In this document: positions 1 to 6,245 of the stretch, one piece after another
How positions within the stretch are numbered: the first letter of the stretch is position 1
How the letters are laid out: each line of letters begins with the position of its first letter
Assembly (NCBI GenBank): GCA_031413415.1
Contig: JANOET010000020.1
Coordinates: forward strand, 1-7,139
Direction of reading: 5' to 3'
Source of the DNA: UBA668 sp031413415
GTDB lineage: Bacteria > Actinomycetota > Acidimicrobiia > Acidimicrobiales > Ilumatobacteraceae
DNA length: 7,139 nt
Notes under the pieces: generated by a model
Databases searched by the model: none
The model's input: the letters and a program-made list of their open reading frames with translations, nothing else
Told to the model about the DNA's origin: nothing
Made by a program: the position numbers and the translations under genes

Positions 1-1
1 G

Positions 2-523
2 AACGCGAATCCGAAGGTCGTCGGCTACCGGCGGGTGCCGGACGCCCTAGCGTGCAAGTTCTGCCTGCTCGCGTCGACCCAGCGGTACCGCGACGGCGAG
101 CTGATGCCGCTCCACCCTCACTGCGGGTGCACCGTCGCCCCGATCGTCGGCTCGAAGGATCCGGGGCAGGTGCTCGACAAGGACACGCTCGGCCGGTTGA
201 AGGCCGACGGGGTGATCGATGAGATCTCCCGCCGCCGACGTATCAGCGGCGCCGAGCAGGTCGTGCAGAACTACGAGGCCAAAGCCACGCACTGGCGGGA
301 ACAGGCCCGGACGACGCCAGATCAGGAAGCCGAGACCCGGTACGCGAAGCGGGCCGACGAATGGACTGCGAAGGCGAAGGCACGCGCAGCCCAGCTCGAC
401 CGAGATCGCGCAGAGCTGCAACTGATCCGCGACGGGCGACTCACGAAGCTCACCTCCGTCCATGACCACGGTGAGCTGGGCCCGACCTTGTACGACCCGG
501 CCCACGAGTTCGCTGCCGCCTGA
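2..523 (+). CDS. MuF-like minor capsid protein (SPP1 gp7/VG15-type), 3' part
   Basis: The reading frame is open from base 2, so the gene begins before the window; the visible 173 residues are its C-terminal part. The GTG at 35 lies inside a continuous conserved frame and is probably not the start. Visible residues 18-43 hold a Cys/His cluster: C18-x2-C21, then H38, H40, C41 and C43 (HPHCGC), which looks like a structural metal site and is typical of the C-terminus of actinophage minor capsid (MuF, SPP1 gp7-like) proteins. It is followed by an Arg/Glu/Ala-rich, probably helical stretch (about residues 70-145) and ends in VHDHGELGPTLYDP, close to the HGELGP ending common in these proteins. Proteins of this family sit at or near the portal inside the procapsid and aid head assembly. 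The position directly before scaffold and capsid genes fits. The N-terminal part and any fused effector domain cannot be seen. Confidence 0.82.
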   Translation, partial: NANPKVVGYRRVPDALACKFCLLASTQRYRDGELMPLHPHCGCTVAPIVGSKDPGQVLDKDTLGRLKADGVIDEISRRRRISGAEQVVQNYEAKATHWREQARTTPDQEAETRYAKRADEWTAKAKARAAQLDRDRAELQLIRDGRLTKLTSVHDHGELGPTLYDPAHEFAAA

Positions 524-569
524 CGGTGGCGCCTGCCACGCACCCAGGTTCTGGTGCGGTCACTCCCAC

Positions 570-574
570 GGAGG
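570..574 (+). promoter_or_regulatory. Shine-Dalgarno site setting the scaffold start
   Basis: GGAGG lies 5 bases before the ATG at 580. An upstream in-frame GTG at 526, just after the previous stop, has no comparable site, so the ATG at 580 is preferred. Confidence 0.75.
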
Positions 575-579
575 AACCC

Positions 580-1182
580 ATGGATCCCGATCCGACCAAC
601 CCGCCCCCCGCGACGCCGCCGGCTGATCCGCCGGGCGACAAGACGTTCACGCAGGCAGACCTCGACCGCATCGTGTCCGAGCGTCTCGCGCGGGCGAAGA
701 CAGCGCCGCCAGCGGACTACGACGACCTGCGCAAGCAGGCCGACGAGCTGAAGGTGTTGAAGGCGTCGCAACTCTCCGACCAGGAGAAGCTGCAGCAGCG
801 CGCCGAGACCGCCGAGAAGGCGGCCCTCGCCGCCCAGCAGAGGACGAATGATGCTCTGAGAAAGGCGGCCGTGGTGGCCGCCGCCCAACGTGCAGGTGCG
901 ATCGATCCGGATGCGGTCCTCGCGATGCTCCCCAGTTCTGCGGTGACCGTCGGCGACGACGGCCAGGTCACCGGCGTCGACGAGGCAGTCACTGAACTCC
1001 TCGCCGCGAAGCAGTACCTCGTCGGTAAGCCCTCCACGCCCACCCCGGGCGGTGCAGACGGCGGACCTCGCGGCAAAGGCAGCGGGACCATCCAGCCGGA
1101 TGACCTCAAGAACATGTCACCCGAGGCGATCGCCAAGGCCTACAGGGCCGGTGAGCTGTCGCACCTGGTGACCAACCCATGA
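580..1182 (+). CDS. Capsid scaffolding protein
   Basis: This 200-residue protein has the build of a tailed-phage scaffold: a Pro/Asp-rich disordered start (about residues 1-25), the motif FTQADLDRIVSERLARAK (about 27-44), then a long charged coiled-coil-like region rich in Lys, Glu, Gln and Ala (about 50-115), and a short basic/hydrophobic C-terminus that in such proteins contacts the coat. The FTQADLDRIVSERLAR-type motif is common in actinophage scaffold genes directly before the major capsid gene, as here. Scaffold proteins guide coat assembly into the procapsid and are then lost. The start at 580 is chosen on its GGAGG; a longer form from GTG 526 would add 18 residues of low-complexity sequence. 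The 13-base gap to the capsid gene holds the capsid ribosome site, so the two are co-transcribed. Family assignment rests on motif and gene order only. Confidence 0.85.
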   Translation: MDPDPTNPPPATPPADPPGDKTFTQADLDRIVSERLARAKTAPPADYDDLRKQADELKVLKASQLSDQEKLQQRAETAEKAALAAQQRTNDALRKAAVVAAAQRAGAIDPDAVLAMLPSSAVTVGDDGQVTGVDEAVTELLAAKQYLVGKPSTPTPGGADGGPRGKGSGTIQPDDLKNMSPEAIAKAYRAGELSHLVTNP

Positions 1183-1195
1183 AAGGAGTTCCAGC

Positions 1196-2029
1196 ATGGC
1201 GCTGAACTTCACTCCCATCATCTGGTCGAGCCTGATGCTCGAATCGCTCAAGAAGAACCTGGTCTACGGCCAGGCCGGCGTCGTGAACCGCGACTACGAG
1301 GGCGAAATCTCGAACGTGGGCGACACCGTCCGCATCCGGTCGATCAGCCGCCCCACGATCAGCTCGTACACCAAGAACGGCACCCTCACCTACGAAGCGC
1401 TGACGGACGCACAGCGCGCCCTCATCGTCGACCAGGCGAAGTCGTTCTCGTTCGTTGTCGACGACATCGACACCGTACAGCAGCCCGGTGGCGCTCTGGA
1501 GACCGCAACCACGGAGGCATCGTACGGCCTGCGTGATCTCGCCGACCAGTACATCGCCGGCCTGTACACCGGCGCCCAGTCGGCGAACCAGATCGGCACC
1601 GTGTCCGTCACGACCGCCGCCCTGGCGTACACGCAGCTGCGCCGCCTCTCGGTGAAGCTCGACGAAGCCAACGTGCCCCAGGAGGGCCGCTGGTGCGTCG
1701 TCCCGCCGTGGTTCTACGGCCTGCTGCTCGAGTCGGACCTGTTCCTGCGGGCCGACGCGAGCTCCAGCCCTGGTCTGCGGAACGGCATCGTCGGCACTGT
1801 GCTCGGAATGGACGTGATGAAGTCGAACAACGCCCCGTTTGTCACGGGCGACGACTACGCCGTCATCGCCGGCCACGGTTCCGCGATCAGCTTCGCTGAG
1901 CAGATCGTGAACGTGGAGACCCTGCGTCTCCAGACGACGTTCGGCACCGGTGTGCGCGGCCTGTACGTGTACGGCGCCAAGCTCGTCCGCCCGGATGCCA
2001 TCGCGACCGTGCTCGCCTCGATCACCTGA
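1196..2029 (+). CDS. Major capsid protein (P22 coat-like, HK97 fold)
   Basis: The 277-residue product resembles the P22-coat-like group of major capsid proteins: an N-terminal helix with Trp and Leu residues (MALNFTPIIWSSLMLESLKK), the segment with VVNRDYEGEI (about 29-38) and VGDTVRIRSISRPTI (about 41-55), a DDIDTVQQ region, and a late conserved part with LGMDVMKSNNAP, AISFAEQI and a C-terminal YVYGAKLVRPDAIATV stretch, as expected where the A-domain closes. These proteins form the icosahedral shell. No N-terminal protease-cleaved delta domain is evident; a separate scaffold gene precedes it, matching P22-type assembly. AAAGGAG lies 7-8 bases before the ATG. Codons are strongly C-ending with few or no TTG leucines, unlike the connector genes downstream, which fits very high expression. 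Confidence 0.92.
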   Translation: MALNFTPIIWSSLMLESLKKNLVYGQAGVVNRDYEGEISNVGDTVRIRSISRPTISSYTKNGTLTYEALTDAQRALIVDQAKSFSFVVDDIDTVQQPGGALETATTEASYGLRDLADQYIAGLYTGAQSANQIGTVSVTTAALAYTQLRRLSVKLDEANVPQEGRWCVVPPWFYGLLLESDLFLRADASSSPGLRNGIVGTVLGMDVMKSNNAPFVTGDDYAVIAGHGSAISFAEQIVNVETLRLQTTFGTGVRGLYVYGAKLVRPDAIATVLASIT

Positions 2030-2039
2030 TCCGCCCGTC

Positions 2040-2074
2040 ACCCGGTCGGTCGCCAGTTCGGCGATCGGCCGGGT
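2040..2074 (+). terminator. Hairpin after the capsid gene, possible partial terminator or mRNA stabiliser
   Basis: The arms at 2040-2053 and 2061-2074 pair over 14 bp (12 Watson-Crick, 2 G-U), and C2054-G2060 can add one more, leaving a loop of 5 bases. It starts 10 bases after the capsid stop, in the only gap of more than 20 bases between genes. It is followed by TTCGCTCCC rather than a T-run, so it is not a classic intrinsic terminator. It may attenuate read-through, or protect the 3' end of the abundant capsid mRNA. The structure is seen; its role is inferred. Confidence 0.5.
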
Positions 2075-2112
2075 TTCGCTCCCTCCCCACAACTCTCTGA
2101 AAGGGCAACACC

Positions 2113-2484
2113 ATGCCGCGTACAGCACTCCCCCTCACCAACACGCCGGTTTCGACCGGTGCCGCACCGACGGCCACCGCTGTCGACCCGACGAACCATC
2201 ACGTCATCTCGCCCGGCTCGACGCCGCTCGAGGAGGTCCTGATCGTCGTGAACAACACGTTCGCCGGCACGAAGACCGTCACCGTGAAGGCCGGCGCCAA
2301 CCCGCCCGCCCTCTCGGCCGGGCAGGGCGACCTCGTCGTCACCTGCGCCGCGTCGACGAACTGCATCCCCATTGGCCCGCTGGAGTCGGCCCGCTTCCTC
2401 CAGGCCGACGGCACCGTGAACGTCGACATCGCCGCGGCGATGACCGGCACCGTCACCGTGTTCCGACTGGGGCAGACGGGCTGA
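2113..2484 (+). CDS. Probable capsid decoration (head-stabilising) protein
   Basis: This 123-residue protein is rich in Thr, Val, Ala and Gly and is predicted here to be mostly beta-strand: alternating stretches such as EEVLIVVNNT (about 40-49), KTVTVKAG (about 54-61), GDLVVTCA (about 72-79), ARFLQADGTVNVDIA (about 93-107) and GTVTVFRLG at the end. There is no signal peptide or membrane segment. It has two cysteines (in TCAASTNC). A small beta-rich protein directly after the major capsid gene is usually a decoration or cement protein on the capsid surface, and this is the basis for the call; I do not recognise a specific family. AAAGGG lies about 8 bases before the ATG. Its stop overlaps the next start in TGATG. 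An alternative is a head-fibre-like or uncharacterised head protein. Confidence 0.55.
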   Translation: MPRTALPLTNTPVSTGAAPTATAVDPTNHHVISPGSTPLEEVLIVVNNTFAGTKTVTVKAGANPPALSAGQGDLVVTCAASTNCIPIGPLESARFLQADGTVNVDIAAAMTGTVTVFRLGQTG

Positions 2485-2750
2485 TGAGCGACGACACCGT
2501 GTTCATCCGCTCCAGCAGCAACGTCATCTTCGAGATGACCGTGCCAACCTCCGACCACGCCCTCGAGCTGTGGGACGAGAAGATCGCCAGGGGCGAGCAC
2601 ACGGTCGTCGAGAACGCTGTCTGGGTCGAGCGCCCGGACGGCACCAAGTACCTGGCTCTCCCTGACGACAGCGTCGAGGAGAAGCCCGCCCGCAAGACCG
2701 CCCGCAAGACCGTCGAGGTCATCGAGGGCGACTTCTCCGAGGCGAGCTGA
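2484..2750 (+). CDS. Small unknown head-region protein
   Basis: I do not recognise this 88-residue protein. The first 55 residues look folded, with beta-like stretches (DDTVFIRSSSNVIFEMTVP, then VVENAVWVERPDGTKYLAL) around a short helix (HALELWDEKIAR); the rest is a charged, flexible tail with a duplicated ARKT pair (residues about 69-76) and an acidic end. Start ATG 2484 shares bases with the upstream stop (TGATG), suggesting translational coupling to the decoration gene. Small genes of this sort between capsid and head-tail adaptor genes are common in actinophages and often lack a known role. A capsid accessory or assembly role is possible, but this is inferred from position only. Confidence 0.7.
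   Translation: MSDDTVFIRSSSNVIFEMTVPTSDHALELWDEKIARGEHTVVENAVWVERPDGTKYLALPDDSVEEKPARKTARKTVEVIEGDFSEAS
2688..2711 (+). repeat. Two perfect 12-bp tandem copies inside a coding region
   Basis: GCCCGCAAGACC occurs twice in direct tandem and encodes ARKT-ARKT in the flexible C-terminal tail of the small head-region protein. It is in frame and looks like a recent slippage duplication. Confidence 0.85.
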
Positions 2751-2753
2751 CAC

Positions 2754-3437
2754 ATGGGTCACACGGCCGCGGATTGGAGCCAGCAGGTCCTGGTGAAACT
2801 GAACGACGTCGCCCAGGCCGACGTGAACACTGACACGGTGTTCACGCTCGGCGTGGTGCCGGCGCTCGCGCAGTTCTCCATCGACCGGGCCCATTCCGCG
2901 GTCGTGGACCTGACCCCGGTCGGCCGTTACCTGGCGTTGCCCACCGTTGGCAACGGATGGGTGTCGGGCTGGTCGGACATCACCCGGATCGAGGCCCCGG
3001 CGGGGGAGACACCGCCATACTGGCTCGATCGTGTCGAATGGCAGCTGACCCGCGACCCGGCCGACCCGACCGTCGAAACGGTGTTGTTGCCGCTCGAACT
3101 CGCCGCTGGCGAGGTCGCGCGAGTGTTCTTCACGACGACTTGGCCAACCCCGACCACTGTCGCCGCCGATGACCTGGTGTCCGACCTTGCGTTCGAGGCG
3201 GTCACGGCACTTGCGGCGGCGTATGTGTGTGGCGCGTTGGCGACTTCGGCGGCATTCGGTCGTCAAGGCGCGTTGCCGACAGGGTTCGTCGATGGGACTG
3301 AACGGTCTCGGAATCTGCTCGACGCCGCGGCGTCGCTGCGGACCATGTACAACACGTTCATCGGCCTGGGTGTGGTTGCCGGGTCGGGTGCGGGTTCGGT
3401 GTCGTCGAAGACATTGCGCTCGGTCCGCTACTCCTGA
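2754..3437 (+). CDS. Head-tail connector/adaptor protein (gp6-like)
   Basis: The 227-residue product resembles the head-tail adaptor proteins that bind under the portal after DNA packaging. It starts with a helical segment (AADWSQQVLVKLNDV), has a middle part with WSDITRIEAP and PPYWLDRVEWQL (about 75-100) of the kind found where these proteins describe a base-plate-like beta insert, followed by ARVFFTTTWP, and then long Ala/Leu-rich helices (DLVSDLAFEAVTALAAAYVC, about 143-162, and RSRNLLDAAASLRTMYNTFI). The order after capsid genes and before an HK97 gp10-like gene supports the role. The ribosome site is weak (GAGGCGAG within the end of the previous gene), so coupling to the upstream gene is likely. 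Its stop overlaps the next start in TGATG. Codons shift to more TTG, GCG and GGT than in the capsid gene. Confidence 0.68.
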   Translation: MGHTAADWSQQVLVKLNDVAQADVNTDTVFTLGVVPALAQFSIDRAHSAVVDLTPVGRYLALPTVGNGWVSGWSDITRIEAPAGETPPYWLDRVEWQLTRDPADPTVETVLLPLELAAGEVARVFFTTTWPTPTTVAADDLVSDLAFEAVTALAAAYVCGALATSAAFGRQGALPTGFVDGTERSRNLLDAAASLRTMYNTFIGLGVVAGSGAGSVSSKTLRSVRYS

Positions 3438-3889
3438 TGAAGGTCACTGTCACGGTGGTCGAAGGCGAGCAGCTGGCTGCGCGTTGGCGGCAGGACGCGA
3501 ACCGGGTCGACCGGATCGCTCAGGCTGCGTTGTCGCACATTGGTGACGAGTTCGTGAATGCTGCCCGTCAGATCGCAGGTGGGACTGGTGCGTATCCGCA
3601 GTCGTTCACGGTCCGGCCGTCTGGGTCGATGGTGGAGGCCGGGTCGAAGTCGCCGCTCGCGGCGATCATCGAGAAGGGTCGGCGCCCTGGTCGGCGCCCG
3701 CCGCCGCAGTCGATAGCGAAGCGTTCGAACAAGGGCGGCGCTGCAGCAGTGCGTGCCGCTGATCGGATCGCGACGCAAGGCACTCGCGGTCGGTACGTGG
3801 TCAGGCGTGCGAACACCCGCATCCGTCAGGACGGCACGATCGAGCGGATTGCTCGGCGTGCGCTGATCACGATGATCGAAGGGGACTGA
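3437..3889 (+). CDS. HK97 gp10-like neck/head-tail joining protein
   Basis: This 150-residue basic protein carries the usual gp10-family layout: an N-terminal helix (about residues 10-46, with AARWRQDANRVDRIAQAALSHIG), a short beta stretch (YPQSFTVRP), an AAIIEKGRRPGRRPPP segment (about 74-89) corresponding to the family's conserved E-x-G-x-R-P-like turn, and a C-terminal Arg-rich helical end. Members form part of the neck between the connector and the tail. The start ATG 3437 overlaps the adaptor stop in TGATG. The GRRPGRRP stretch is encoded by an imperfect 12-bp duplication (3677-3699). In some phages this family member is the neck ring and in others it is close to the tail completion step; which applies here cannot be told from sequence. 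Confidence 0.78.
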   Translation: MKVTVTVVEGEQLAARWRQDANRVDRIAQAALSHIGDEFVNAARQIAGGTGAYPQSFTVRPSGSMVEAGSKSPLAAIIEKGRRPGRRPPPQSIAKRSNKGGAAAVRAADRIATQGTRGRYVVRRANTRIRQDGTIERIARRALITMIEGD

Positions 3890-3891
3890 GA

Positions 3892-4362
3892 ATGGCGTCG
3901 AACGACATCACTGCCCCGCTTGCGAGAATGAAGACGTTGATCGAGGCGATCGTCGACATCGGTCCGGTGTACGACTTCGACCTTTTCTCGCGCACCGACT
4001 TGGCGCCGCTCGTCGTGACACGTATCGCCGGCGAACCGACGATGCGGGCCTGGTGGTTCTCTGGGCCGACGATGCTCGGCCGGCGCATGGTGTCGACGTC
4101 GTCCGGGTGGTTGGAACGCACCTGGCGGTACACGATCTACGGCATCGAGGGTCTCACCGACGACGGCATATCGATCGCCGTGTTGCGAGCAAACGCGCTC
4201 GCTGTTGCTGACGCGATTGATGTCGAGCACGACCTGAACGGCACCTGCCATCGCAGTGCACCGTCCACATTCCAGGTGCTGGAGAACCGGTCTGCGTGGG
4301 CCGGGATCGGTGCGTCGTTCGTGCAGATCAACAAGGAAATTGTCACTCTCTCAACCCCGTAG
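3892..4362 (+). CDS. Probable tail terminator/tail completion protein
   Basis: The 156-residue product lies between the gp10-like neck gene and the tail genes, where tail terminators (which cap the tail tube and join it to the head) are encoded. It begins with a helix (ITAPLARMKTLIEAI), then beta-like segments with VVTRIAG, MRAWWFSGP, and WRYTIYGIEGL (about 82-92), then a helix with VLRANALAVADAI (about 101-113) and a final FVQINKEIVTL strand. This alpha/beta order of helix, strands, helix and strand matches the general layout of the tail terminator fold, but residue-level similarity is low, so the call is mainly positional. GAAGGGG lies about 7 bases before the ATG. Its TAG stop overlaps the ribosome site of the next gene. 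A minor structural protein of other role is possible. Confidence 0.62.
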   Translation: MASNDITAPLARMKTLIEAIVDIGPVYDFDLFSRTDLAPLVVTRIAGEPTMRAWWFSGPTMLGRRMVSTSSGWLERTWRYTIYGIEGLTDDGISIAVLRANALAVADAIDVEHDLNGTCHRSAPSTFQVLENRSAWAGIGASFVQINKEIVTLSTP

Positions 4363-4366
4363 GAGG
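4361..4366 (+). promoter_or_regulatory. Shine-Dalgarno site supporting a GTG start
   Basis: AGGAGG lies 6 bases before GTG 4373 and overlaps the previous TAG stop (4360-4362). It is the strongest ribosome site in the window and is what selects the GTG start over the longer frame that is open further upstream. Confidence 0.8.
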
Positions 4367-4372
4367 CCCGAC

Positions 4373-4609
4373 GTGGCACCCCGCAACACCACCCCGCCCG
4401 CCGTCGAGGCGGTGCCGGTCGCCGAGCTCGCGAAGGCCCGCTACGTCGACGTCCAGGCCGTGTTCTCACCCGGTCAAGGTGTCATCGCCTACGGCGACGA
4501 GTTCTGGGTCACCGCCGAGCAACTCGACAGCGACCCCCGATTCAATGTCTGGTCCGACGACTGGACCCCCGATCCCGCCCTGGTGGCGGCCGCAACCCTG
4601 GAGGGCTGA
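4373..4609 (+). CDS. Small unknown protein before the major tail gene
   Basis: I do not recognise this 78-residue acidic protein. Its first 15-20 residues are a Pro/Ala/Thr-rich linker. The core, about residues 25-60, includes YVDVQAVF, a GQGVIAYGDEFWV stretch and TAEQLDSDPRFNVW, after which a short acidic end follows (WTPDPALVAAATLEG). The pattern of a small beta core with a FWV-x-AEQL-x-SD motif resembles the short proteins with loosely similar sequence found near tail genes of actinophages, whose role is unknown. GTG 4373 is chosen because of the adjacent AGGAGG. It ends 3 bases before the next ATG, so it is in the same transcript as the major tail gene. An accessory role in tail tube assembly is only a positional guess. 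Confidence 0.75.
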   Translation: MAPRNTTPPAVEAVPVAELAKARYVDVQAVFSPGQGVIAYGDEFWVTAEQLDSDPRFNVWSDDWTPDPALVAAATLEG

Positions 4610-4612
4610 CCC

Positions 4613-5638
4613 ATGGCATACCCCCGTTCCACTTCGTCCTCCGCGCACTACATGGCGTTTGGGAAGCAGTCCGTGAAGGGCACCGGTGTCGCTCCAACGG
4701 TGTTCGTCCCGTACCAGGGGTCCGTCGACCTCGACGACGGACAGGACGGCTCCGACGTCCGCGAGGCCGGCGTCGGCCCGTACCTGGCGCGCAAGATGAA
4801 GACGAAGCACGACCCGAACGGTGCAACCGGGTTCGCCATCCGGCCGAAGACCTTCGCACAGCTTGCCGCATGGTTCCTCGGGAACGACGCGTCGGTGCTG
4901 AACGGCAGCCTGTACGACCACACGGCGACGCCGTTGGAGACGAACGTCCCGCTCACCGCCGAGCAGGCCGCAGGTGTCACCGGCGACATCATCGAACGGT
5001 TCACCGACTGCTACCTGAAGTCGCTCACCTTGTCGTGCAAGGGCAATGAAGACGTGATGGCCAAGGTCGGCTGGTTCGGGCTCACCCCCGCCTGGCAGGC
5101 CACGGCCGCGACCCCGGCGTACGAGACTGGTCTGTCCGGTTCGACGCCGGGTGGCCCGTACCGTGGTTCCGAAGCGGCGTTCACCGTCGACGGGTCTGTC
5201 GCGGCGAACGTCGCTGAGTGGGAAATCGGCCTGGAGTGGTCGTACGACGAGGATCTGCGCCTGTCGAAGGTCACGCGCGGTGAGACGTTGAAGCTCGAGC
5301 TGACCGGGTCGGTGAAGATCAAGCAGCTCATCGACACGAACACCGTCCGCGACGACTACCGCAAGATCATTTACGGCTCGACCGGTGGAACCGTCGCGAT
5401 CAAGAACTACTTCGAGACGGGTGCGTTGATCGTTGCTCTCGACAACGGGCTTACAACGACGAACCAGCGCACCCTCACCGCGACGATCCCGCAGATCTCG
5501 TGGACGAAGGCCACCTACTCGCAGCTGAACCCCGATGGGGAGACGATGTACCTCGAGAAGGAAGGCCAGATCACGAAGGCGTCTGCATCGGCGTTCGTGA
5601 CGATGCTGTCGAAGACCGCTGACGTGGCCGCGTACTGA
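4613..5638 (+). CDS. Major tail tube protein
   Basis: The 341-residue product fits a siphovirus major tail protein, which stacks in hexameric rings as the tail tube. The first 40 residues have the usual pattern of this family: YMAFGKQSVKGTGVAPTVFV followed by a short beta stretch ending in SVDLDD. A long beta-rich middle includes YLKSLTLSCKGNEDVMAKVGW (about 137-157), EWEIGLEWSYDEDLRLSKV (about 202-220) and LKLELTGSVKI (about 225-235), and a C-terminal domain has ATIPQISWTKATYSQ and EKEGQITKASA. It lies next to the chaperone frameshift pair and the tape measure, as expected. GGAGGG lies about 7 bases before ATG 4613. The stop overlaps the next start in TGATG. No extra Ig-like surface domain is seen. 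Confidence 0.82.
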   Translation: MAYPRSTSSSAHYMAFGKQSVKGTGVAPTVFVPYQGSVDLDDGQDGSDVREAGVGPYLARKMKTKHDPNGATGFAIRPKTFAQLAAWFLGNDASVLNGSLYDHTATPLETNVPLTAEQAAGVTGDIIERFTDCYLKSLTLSCKGNEDVMAKVGWFGLTPAWQATAATPAYETGLSGSTPGGPYRGSEAAFTVDGSVAANVAEWEIGLEWSYDEDLRLSKVTRGETLKLELTGSVKIKQLIDTNTVRDDYRKIIYGSTGGTVAIKNYFETGALIVALDNGLTTTNQRTLTATIPQISWTKATYSQLNPDGETMYLEKEGQITKASASAFVTMLSKTADVAAY

Positions 5639-6003
5639 TGGACAGGTCGTACGTCGAACGTCTCCTGGCGAACGCCCGCACTCGCGACATCACCACGCTC
5701 GACTTGCCGTCATGTGGTGAAACGTTGCGGATGTTCACGACCCTCACGACGGACGAGCAGCTTCGGGTGGCAACCGCCGGCGGCGATGACGAAGACGCGC
5801 CCGCCCGTCAGGCTGTCGGGGTGCTCCGGTTCGTTCTCGTCGACGAGGACGGCCAGTTGCTGCTCCGCAACTTCGCTGAAGCGGGTCAGCTCCTCAACGC
5901 GCTCGGAGCGGACGACGCGACTGCAGTGATCGGCAAGCTGATGGAGATCGCCACCGACATCGCCACGGCGGAGGACACGGTCGAGGTGGGAAAAGCGTCC
6001 TGA
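5638..6003 (+). CDS. Tail assembly chaperone, short form (lambda gpG-like)
   Basis: The unshifted product has 121 residues, acidic and mostly helical: DRSYVERLLANARTRDI at the start, a short beta segment (GETLRMFTTLT), then helices with DAPARQAVGVLRFVLVDEDG and ADDATAVIGKLMEIATDIA, ending VEVGKAS. Size, acidity and position between the major tail protein and the tape measure are typical of gpG-type chaperones, which coat the tape measure during tail assembly and are absent from the virion. The start is coupled to the tail tube gene through TGATG. The slippery heptamer lies 3 codons before its stop, so a small share of ribosomes should make the longer form described in the next CDS. Confidence 0.83.
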   Translation: MDRSYVERLLANARTRDITTLDLPSCGETLRMFTTLTTDEQLRVATAGGDDEDAPARQAVGVLRFVLVDEDGQLLLRNFAEAGQLLNALGADDATAVIGKLMEIATDIATAEDTVEVGKAS

Positions 6004-6017
6004 GGGACCATCCCTCA
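5988..6017 (+). promoter_or_regulatory. Programmed -1 ribosomal frameshift signal
   Basis: The heptamer GGGAAAA (5988-5994) sits in the zero frame as G GGA AAA, the canonical X XXY YYZ register. After a 6-base spacer (5995-6000) comes a perfect 7-bp hairpin, TGAGGGA (6001-6007) with TCCCTCA (6011-6017) and a CCA loop. The zero-frame TGA is the first three bases of the stem. A -1 shift leads without any stop into the frame of the next open segment. All parts are seen in the sequence; function is inferred from the well-known tail chaperone signal of siphoviruses, including lambda G/GT. Confidence 0.9.
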
Positions 6018-6245
6018 CTGTTGAACCTGTACCACCTGTGCTTCGAGCTCGGGCGCTTCCCGGCTGAGTTGCCGGTCGGGCTACCTGACGAGCAGCTGGT
6101 GTTGATGACCGCGTACACACACGTCAGAGCCGACCTGCAGTCCGGGAAGACCACCGAGGTCGACCTGGGTGCGCGTGCGGCGGAAAAGCAGCTGCAGGCC
6201 GACGAGGCCGCGGCTTGGAAGAACCGTCGAGGGGGGGTGACCTGA
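5994..6245 (+). CDS. Tail assembly chaperone, frameshifted extension (gpGT-like T part)
   Basis: After a -1 slip on GGGAAAA, translation resumes at AGC 5994 and adds 83 residues beginning SVLRDHPSLLNLYHLCFE, giving a fusion of about 202 residues with the first 119 of the short form. The part LRDHPSLLNLYHLC lies mostly before any usable start of its own, so the extension makes sense mainly as a fusion. The T domain in lambda contacts the tail tube protein while the G part binds the tape measure. An independent start at TTG 6021 would give 74 residues but overlaps no convincing ribosome site. The C-terminus is charged and helical (ARAAEKQLQADEAAAWKNRR). It ends in TGATG with the tape measure start. 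The region GAGGGGGGG (6229-6237) inside it is the ribosome site of the tape measure. Confidence 0.85.
   Translation, partial: SVLRDHPSLLNLYHLCFELGRFPAELPVGLPDEQLVLMTAYTHVRADLQSGKTTEVDLGARAAEKQLQADEAAAWKNRRGGVT

Noticed and set aside
1106..2128. Long open frame on the minus strand opposite the major capsid gene
   Set aside because: It is the antisense shadow of a strongly C-ending, high-GC gene; its translation is low in complexity (rich in Arg, Gly, Val and His) and matches no family.
1950..2483. Plus-strand open frame upstream of, and in frame with, the small head protein (start 1950)
   Set aside because: It overlaps the end of the capsid gene and the whole decoration gene in another frame. 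Only the part from ATG 2484 has protein-like composition.
2199..3266. Long minus-strand open frame across the decoration, small head and adaptor genes
   Set aside because: It crosses three well-supported + strand genes with their own ribosome sites, and its protein looks like antisense of GC-rich codons.
3677..3699. Imperfect tandem repeat in the gp10-like gene
   Set aside because: It encodes GRRPGRRP in the conserved turn of the family, so protein sequence explains it; not a separate element.
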